From Hyphomicrobiales bacterium (GTDB lineage Bacteria > Pseudomonadota > Alphaproteobacteria > Rhizobiales > Rhizobiaceae): a stretch of DNA of 64,000 bases. The position numbers and the translations under genes were made by a program. This document shows, piece after piece, positions 59,683 through 64,000 of this stretch. The notes beneath the pieces were generated by a model. The model worked only from the letters and a program-made list of their open reading frames with translations. It ran no database searches and was not told the origin of the DNA. The number at the start of each line of letters is the position of its first letter. Position 1 is the stretch's first letter. The DNA lies in NCBI GenBank assembly GCA_900465915.1, contig UBKJ01000033.1, forward strand, positions 1-64,000. Reading direction: 5' to 3'.

Positions 59683-59970
59683 TCAGACGGTCTTGCGCTT
59701 GCGGCCGCTGACGAAGACGAAAAGCCCGGCGACGAGGCCGGCGCCGGCCCATTTATAGGGCAGCACGTCGGCGGTCTCGCTGCGGATCGGCCGCACCGTC
59801 ACCGTGCCGGGGCGGCTCTCCACGCCGGTCTTGCCCTCGGCCTGCGCCTGTTCGAGCTGCTGCGGCGACACCACCCATTCCGCGCCGCGCGACTTGTCGT
59901 AATACATGAAGCCGAAGCCCACGACGAGCGCTGCGACGATGGCGATGACGAGGCGCGTAAGCGTATTCAT
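59683..59970 (-). CDS. Small membrane protein with two hydrophobic segments, unknown
   Basis: 95 residues: N-terminal helix (about 4-23: LTRLVIAIVAALVVGFGFMY), a polar middle, and a C-terminal helix (about 72-88) ending in basic GRKRKTV. The ATG at 59970 has a near-perfect GGAGGTAAGG. No family recognised. It lies between the LysR gene and the FCD regulator on the same strand. Confidence 0.75.
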   Translation of the reverse strand: MNTLTRLVIAIVAALVVGFGFMYYDKSRGAEWVVSPQQLEQAQAEGKTGVESRPGTVTVRPIRSETADVLPYKWAGAGLVAGLFVFVSGRKRKTV

Positions 59971-60026
59971 AGTCCTTACCTCCAGCGCGGCCGCGCAAGG
60001 GAACGGCCGCAAAATCAATGGATTGC

Positions 60027-60061
60027 AAAAAAGAATCAAATCGGCTCCCGAAAAGGAACCG
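60027..60061 (-). terminator. Weak terminator-like hairpin after the LysR gene
   Basis: On the minus strand CGGTTCC/GGAGCCG (60061-60042, one G-T pair) is followed about 10 nt later by six T (60032-60027). The distance between stem and T-run makes it non-standard. Confidence 0.35.
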
Positions 60062-60099
60062 TCCCGTTCATAGGCGAGCTTTTGGCCAACGTCCATTTC

Positions 60100-61050
60100 T
60101 CAGTCGCCGGTTTGCGGCCCCGCGCCGGCTTCCCAATAGGGGACGGGGCCGTAGAGGCCGGCGAGGTAATCGATGAAGAGCCGCACCTTGGCCGGCAGGA
60201 ACTGGCGCGAGGGATAGACGGCGTGGACGGCGACATTGCGCGAGGCGACGTAGTCGGGCAGCACCTGCACCAATTTTCCCGCCGCCAGCTCCGGCCCGAT
60301 GTCCCAGGTGGAGCGCTGGGCGACGCCGAGCCCGGCCAGCACCGCCTCGCGCACCACCTCGCTGGAATTGGTCTGCAAGGGTCCGGCGGGGCGGAAGACC
60401 ACCGATCCGCCCGGGCCTTCCAGCCGCCAGGGATCGTTGTTGTGCGGGGCGAGGCAGACATGGCTTTGCAGGTCCTCGATGGTCCGCGGCGCGCCGTGCT
60501 CGGCGATATAGCCGGGTGTCGCCACTAATATGCGCCGCACCGGCGCGAGACGCCGCGCGACGAGCGTGGAGTCCGACAATTCGGCGATGCGGATGGCGAG
60601 GTCATAGCCTTCGCCGACGATGTCGATCAGGTCGTCGGTGAGCTGCATGTTGACGGTGAGGCCGCTATTGGTGTGCATGAAGGGCGCGAGATAGGGCGCG
60701 ATATGCATGCGGCCGAAGGTGGTGGGCGCGGAGATCTTCAGCGTGCCGCGCGCGTCGGCCGAGCGCCGCGCGACGAAGGATTCGGCCTCCTCTATATTGG
60801 CGAGGATGGCCAGCACGCGCTGGTGATAGCCTTCGCCGGCCTCGGTCAGGGCGATCTGCCGCGTGGTGCGCTGGAGAAGCCGCGTGCCGAGCCGCTCCTC
60901 CAGCCGCCCGAGCCGCTTCGACACCACCGCCGGCGACAGGCCGAGATCGCGCGCCGCCGCCGACATGCTGCCCGTCGCCACCACGCGGGCGAAAATCTCC
61001 ATGTCGGCGAGGCTGCTCATCATCATCGGCGGCTCCTGTTCGGATTTCAT
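60100..61050 (-). CDS. LysR-family transcriptional regulator
   Basis: 316 residues. Winged helix ADMEIFARVVATGSMSAAAR and LGLSPAVVSKRLGRLEERLG, then a substrate-binding domain of the CrgA/DsdC-like group (TLKISAPTTFGRMHIAPYL). ATG at 61050 has GGAGGCGGGG nine bases upstream; MMM at 61026 is an alternative. Divergent from glcD across 130 bp, so it may control the glycolate-oxidase genes. Confidence 0.92.
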   Translation of the reverse strand: MKSEQEPPMMMSSLADMEIFARVVATGSMSAAARDLGLSPAVVSKRLGRLEERLGTRLLQRTTRQIALTEAGEGYHQRVLAILANIEEAESFVARRSADARGTLKISAPTTFGRMHIAPYLAPFMHTNSGLTVNMQLTDDLIDIVGEGYDLAIRIAELSDSTLVARRLAPVRRILVATPGYIAEHGAPRTIEDLQSHVCLAPHNNDPWRLEGPGGSVVFRPAGPLQTNSSEVVREAVLAGLGVAQRSTWDIGPELAAGKLVQVLPDYVASRNVAVHAVYPSRQFLPAKVRLFIDYLAGLYGPVPYWEAGAGPQTGD

Positions 61051-61180
61051 CTAGCCCCGCCTCCGGCCGCTTCGCAAGACCATGCGTCGAGCCGCCGCTG
61101 GTAAAGGGAATTTACCACTTGACGGCGGCGGCGCGGAATGCGCATCTCGCCTTGAGACGATGGAGGAATGCGAGGTCGTC

Positions 61181-62677
61181 ATGAGCGGATTGATCATGCC
61201 GGAGCCGGACCGTTCGGTGCTGGAGCGGCGCGCGCGGATCGTCGCCGATCTCGGCGCCATCGTGCCGGGCGAGGGCGTCGTCGACACGGTCAACGGCATG
61301 CGCGTCTTCGAGACGGACGGGCTGACCGCGCATCGGCGTTTGCCGCTGGTGGTGGTGTTGCCGGAGACGGTGGAGCAGGTGTCGCGCATCCTGCGCTATT
61401 GCCACGACAACGGCGTCCGTGTCGTGCCGCGCGGGTCGGGCACCTCGCTGTCCGGCGGCTCGATGCCGCTCGAGGACGCCGTGCTTCTGGTGATGTCGCG
61501 CTTCAACCGCATCCTGGAGATCGACTATCCCAACCGCGTCGCCGTGGTGCAGCCGGGCGTCACCAATCTGGGCGTGACCAAGGCCGTCGAGCACGAGGGC
61601 TTTTATTACGCGCCCGATCCGTCGTCGCAGATCGCCTGCTCCATCGGCGGCAACGTGGCGGAGAACGCCGGCGGGGTGCATTGCCTCAAATACGGCCTCA
61701 CCGCCAACAATGTTTTGGGCGTCGAGATGGTGCTGATCACCGGCGAGGTGCTGCGGCTGGGCGGCAAGCATCTCGACAGCGAGGGCTACGATCTCCTGGG
61801 TCTGATGACCGGCTCGGAAGGGCTATTGGGCGTGGTGACGGAGATCACCGTGCGCATCCTGCAGAAGCCCGAGACGGCGCGCGCGGTGATGATCGGCTTT
61901 TCCTCCAGCGAGCAGGCGGGGCGCTGCGTGGCGGACATCATCGGCGCCGGGGTCATTCCCGGCGGCATGGAGATGATGGACCGGCCCGCCATCCGCGCCG
62001 CCGAGGATTTCGTCCGCGTCGGCTATCCGCTCGACGTCGAGGCGCTGCTGATCGTCGAGCTGGACGGCCCGCCGGTGGAGGTGGATTTCCTCATCGCGCG
62101 GGTGGAGGAGATCGCGCTTCGGAACGGCTCCACCACCTGCATCCTGTCGCAGTCGGAAGAGCAGCGGCTGGCCTTCTGGGCCGGGCGCAAAGCGGCCTTT
62201 CCAGCGGTGGGGCGCATTTCGCCGGACTATCTCTGTATGGACGGCACGATTCCGCGAAAAGAACTGCCGCGCGTGCTGTCGGGCATGCGCGACCTGTCCG
62301 AGCGCTACGGCCTGCGGGTGGCCAACGTGTTCCATGCCGGCGACGGCAATTTGCATCCGCTGATCCTCTACGACGCCAACAATCCGGGCGAGTTGCAGGC
62401 GGCGGAGGATTTCGGCGCGGACATTTTGCGGCTTTGCGTGCAGGTCGGCGGCGTGCTGACCGGCGAGCACGGCGTCGGCATCGAAAAGCGCGACCTAATG
62501 CCGGAAATGTTCAATGAGACCGATCTCGACCAGCAGATGCGCGTCAAATGCGCCTTCGACGCCCAACATCTGCTCAATCCCGGCAAGGTGTTTCCGCAAT
62601 TACGCCGCTGCGCCGAGCTTGGCCGCATGCATATCCATCGCGGCGAGCTGGCCTTCCCGGACCTGCCGAGGTTCTGA
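61181..62677 (+). CDS. glcD: Glycolate oxidase FAD subunit GlcD
   Basis: 498 residues. FAD_binding_4 domain with VVPRGSGTSLSGGSMPLED, FYYAPDPSSQIACSIGGNVA, ENAGGVHCLKYGLTANN and MTGSEGLLGVVTEITVRIL; C-terminal domain with VFHAGDGNLHPLILYD and TGEHGVGIEKRDLM. Oxidises glycolate (or D-lactate) to glyoxylate at the membrane together with GlcE and GlcF. The ATG at 61181 is preferred because GGAGGA precedes it; 61160 and 61196 are possible. glcE starts 3 bp after its stop. Confidence 0.95.
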   Translation: MSGLIMPEPDRSVLERRARIVADLGAIVPGEGVVDTVNGMRVFETDGLTAHRRLPLVVVLPETVEQVSRILRYCHDNGVRVVPRGSGTSLSGGSMPLEDAVLLVMSRFNRILEIDYPNRVAVVQPGVTNLGVTKAVEHEGFYYAPDPSSQIACSIGGNVAENAGGVHCLKYGLTANNVLGVEMVLITGEVLRLGGKHLDSEGYDLLGLMTGSEGLLGVVTEITVRILQKPETARAVMIGFSSSEQAGRCVADIIGAGVIPGGMEMMDRPAIRAAEDFVRVGYPLDVEALLIVELDGPPVEVDFLIARVEEIALRNGSTTCILSQSEEQRLAFWAGRKAAFPAVGRISPDYLCMDGTIPRKELPRVLSGMRDLSERYGLRVANVFHAGDGNLHPLILYDANNPGELQAAEDFGADILRLCVQVGGVLTGEHGVGIEKRDLMPEMFNETDLDQQMRVKCAFDAQHLLNPGKVFPQLRRCAELGRMHIHRGELAFPDLPRF

Positions 62678-62680
62678 CGT

Positions 62681-63904
62681 ATGACCGACAAGACGATCAT
62701 CAAGCCGGCCGACGAGGCGCAGGTTCTGGAGGCGGTGCAGGGCGCGCTCGCCGCCGCGCCGCTGGAGATCGTCGGCCACGGCTCCAAGCGCGGCGTCGGG
62801 CGTCCGGTCACGGCCGCGCATGTGCTGGATACGTCCGGCCTGTCCGGCGTCACGCTTTACGAGCCCGACGAGCTGGTTCTGTCCGCCAGGGCCGGGACGC
62901 CCATGGCCGAGGTCGAGAAGCTGCTCGCCGATCACGGCCAGTGTTTTCAGTTCGAGCCGATGGATTACGGTCCGCTGTTCGGCGGAGCGGCGGGGCGCGG
63001 GACCATCGGCGGGGCGCTCGCCGCCAATCTTTCCGGTCCGCGCCGGCTCAAGGCGGGCGCGGCGCGTGACCATGTGCTGGGCGTGCGCGTCGTTTCCGGG
63101 CGTGGGGAAGTGTTCAAGTCCGGCGGGCGCGTGGTGAAGAACGTCACCGGCTACGATCTCTCCAAGGGCATGGCGCATTCCTGGGGCACGCTGGGCGTGC
63201 TGACGGAGGTGACGTTCAAGGTTCTGCCCGCGCCGGAAACCGTGGCGACGCTCGTCCTGCGCGGATTGACCGACGAGCAGGCGGCGCGCGTCATGGCGCA
63301 GGCCATGGGCTCGCGCGAGGAGGTGTCCTCCGCCGCCCATCTGCCGCCCACGGCGGCGGCGCGGTTTCTGGACGGGGCGCTGGGCTGGGAGGCGGCGACG
63401 CTGTTGCGGGTGGAGGGTTTCGCGCCATCCGTGGAGGTGCGCAGCCGGCAGTTGCGGGCGCTTCTGGGCGGGACGGCGGATGTGCTGGACGCCGAGCAGT
63501 CGCGGCGGATCTGGCGCGAGGTGCGCGACGTGCGGCCCTATGCGCAGGCCGGCGACGCGCGCGCCCTGTGGCGGGTGTCGGTCGCGCCTATGCAGGGCTG
63601 GCGCGTGGTGGACGATTTCCGCCGCCACGCCGGCGTCGACGCCTATTACGACTGGCAGGGCGGGCTGGTGTGGATGCGCATGGAGGCCGACGCCGAACCG
63701 CAGGTCCTGCGCCGGTTGATCGCCCGGCACGGCGGCGGCCACGCCACACTGGTGCGCGCGCCGGAAGCAGTGCGGACGGCGGTCGACGTGTTCGAGCCGC
63801 AGCCGGCCCCGCTCGCCGCCCTGTCGCGGCGGCTGAAACAGCAATTCGACCCGGAGAATATTCTCAATCCGGGCCGCCTCTATCCCGATCCGGCTGGAGC
63901 GTAA
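62681..63904 (+). CDS. glcE: Glycolate oxidase FAD-binding subunit GlcE
   Basis: 407 residues. FAD_binding_4 domain (EIVGHGSKRGVGRPVTAAHV; LSARAGTPMAEVEKLLADHG; GTIGGALAANLSGPRRLKAG; VKNVTGYDLSKGMAHSWGTL), with a C-terminal FDPENILNPGRLY block. Second flavin subunit of the GlcDEF complex. 3 bp after glcD and 3 bp before glcF, so one operon. Confidence 0.94.
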   Translation: MTDKTIIKPADEAQVLEAVQGALAAAPLEIVGHGSKRGVGRPVTAAHVLDTSGLSGVTLYEPDELVLSARAGTPMAEVEKLLADHGQCFQFEPMDYGPLFGGAAGRGTIGGALAANLSGPRRLKAGAARDHVLGVRVVSGRGEVFKSGGRVVKNVTGYDLSKGMAHSWGTLGVLTEVTFKVLPAPETVATLVLRGLTDEQAARVMAQAMGSREEVSSAAHLPPTAAARFLDGALGWEAATLLRVEGFAPSVEVRSRQLRALLGGTADVLDAEQSRRIWREVRDVRPYAQAGDARALWRVSVAPMQGWRVVDDFRRHAGVDAYYDWQGGLVWMRMEADAEPQVLRRLIARHGGGHATLVRAPEAVRTAVDVFEPQPAPLAALSRRLKQQFDPENILNPGRLYPDPAGA

Positions 63905-63907
63905 GCC

Positions 63908-64000
63908 ATGCAGACCCATTTCAGCCCCGAGCAATTGCGCGATCCCGGCGTCGAGGAATCGGAAAAGATCCTGCGCAAATGCGTGCATTGCGGCTTCTGC
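63908..64000 (+). CDS. glcF: Glycolate oxidase iron-sulfur subunit GlcF (5' part only)
   Basis: Only the first 31 codons are inside the window; the gene runs off the right edge. The visible peptide ends in KILRKCVHCGFC, the start of the first 4Fe-4S cluster motif (CxxCxxC) expected near the GlcF N-terminus. Its position directly after glcE makes the call secure. Confidence 0.88.
   Translation, partial: MQTHFSPEQLRDPGVEESEKILRKCVHCGFC

Overview
The window is high-GC chromosomal DNA of an alphaproteobacterium, most likely a member of the Hyphomicrobiales (Rhizobiales). The evidence is the free-standing Ala-tRNA(Pro) editing protein, the plant/alphaproteobacterial type of glutamate-cysteine ligase next to rsmE, the CnoX / Lon-N-domain / Trm112 cluster, and many Dpp- and BMP-type ABC uptake operons. 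I cannot name a genus. No insertion sequence, prophage, integrase, CRISPR array, rRNA or replication origin is visible. One tRNA gene (Gln, CUG) is present.

Layout. 0.3-2.8 kb: translation quality control and proteostasis (tRNA editing domain, CnoX-like thioredoxin-TPR, Lon-N-domain protein, Trm112-like). 3-9.4 kb: amino-acid biosynthesis (leuB, asd, leuD) with an Ogt methyltransferase, an MFS symporter carrying a large periplasmic insert, and a HExxH protein. 9.5-18.5 kb: a Glyoxalase_8 protein, a CoA-ester lyase with DUF1737, a TauE/SafE + DUF1634 exporter pair, an M3 peptidase, mgtE and typA. 18.5-26.8 kb: a PAP2 protein converging on a six-gene minus-strand operon (cytosine-deaminase-like, BMP receptor, amidase, ABC ATPase, two permeases) that looks like nucleobase or heterocycle uptake and breakdown. 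27-29 kb: an IMPACT-family protein and a soluble diguanylate cyclase with a duplicated sensor module.

29.1-37.2 kb is the most interesting accessory block. It is one tightly packed seven-gene operon: Dpp-type SBP, two permeases, fused double ATPase, DAO-type oxidase, ATC-hydrolase-family protein and M20 amidohydrolase. A palindrome-containing AT-rich control region separates it from a divergent VOC protein. The set reads as a self-contained uptake-oxidise-hydrolyse route for an unidentified imported amine, thiazoline or N-acyl compound.

38-46.7 kb: serA, then a minus-strand set (small periplasmic molybdopterin-fold protein, GGDEF-EAL enzyme, FkbM methyltransferase, asparaginase), and a large OmpA-family protein with a low-complexity repeat domain. 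46.7-48.3 kb is a locally AT-rich patch with one atypical glycosyltransferase-like gene lying downstream of tRNA-Gln, followed by a candidate minus-strand structured RNA that ends in a strong terminator. 48.3-53.1 kb: LysR, xseA, gshA and rsmE; the gshA terminator is written inside the xseA 3' codons. 53.3-57 kb: a MarR-controlled FUSC/DUF1656/HlyD efflux operon. 57-60 kb: a GATase, a 44-residue membrane peptide gene, a metallophosphoesterase, an FCD regulator and a small membrane protein. 60-64 kb: LysR divergent from glcD-glcE-glcF (glycolate oxidase); glcF is cut by the window edge.

Translational coupling by 4-bp ATGA/GTGA overlaps and strong GC-rich terminators at convergent ends recur throughout. 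Homology calls come from reading protein motifs by eye; no database search was run.
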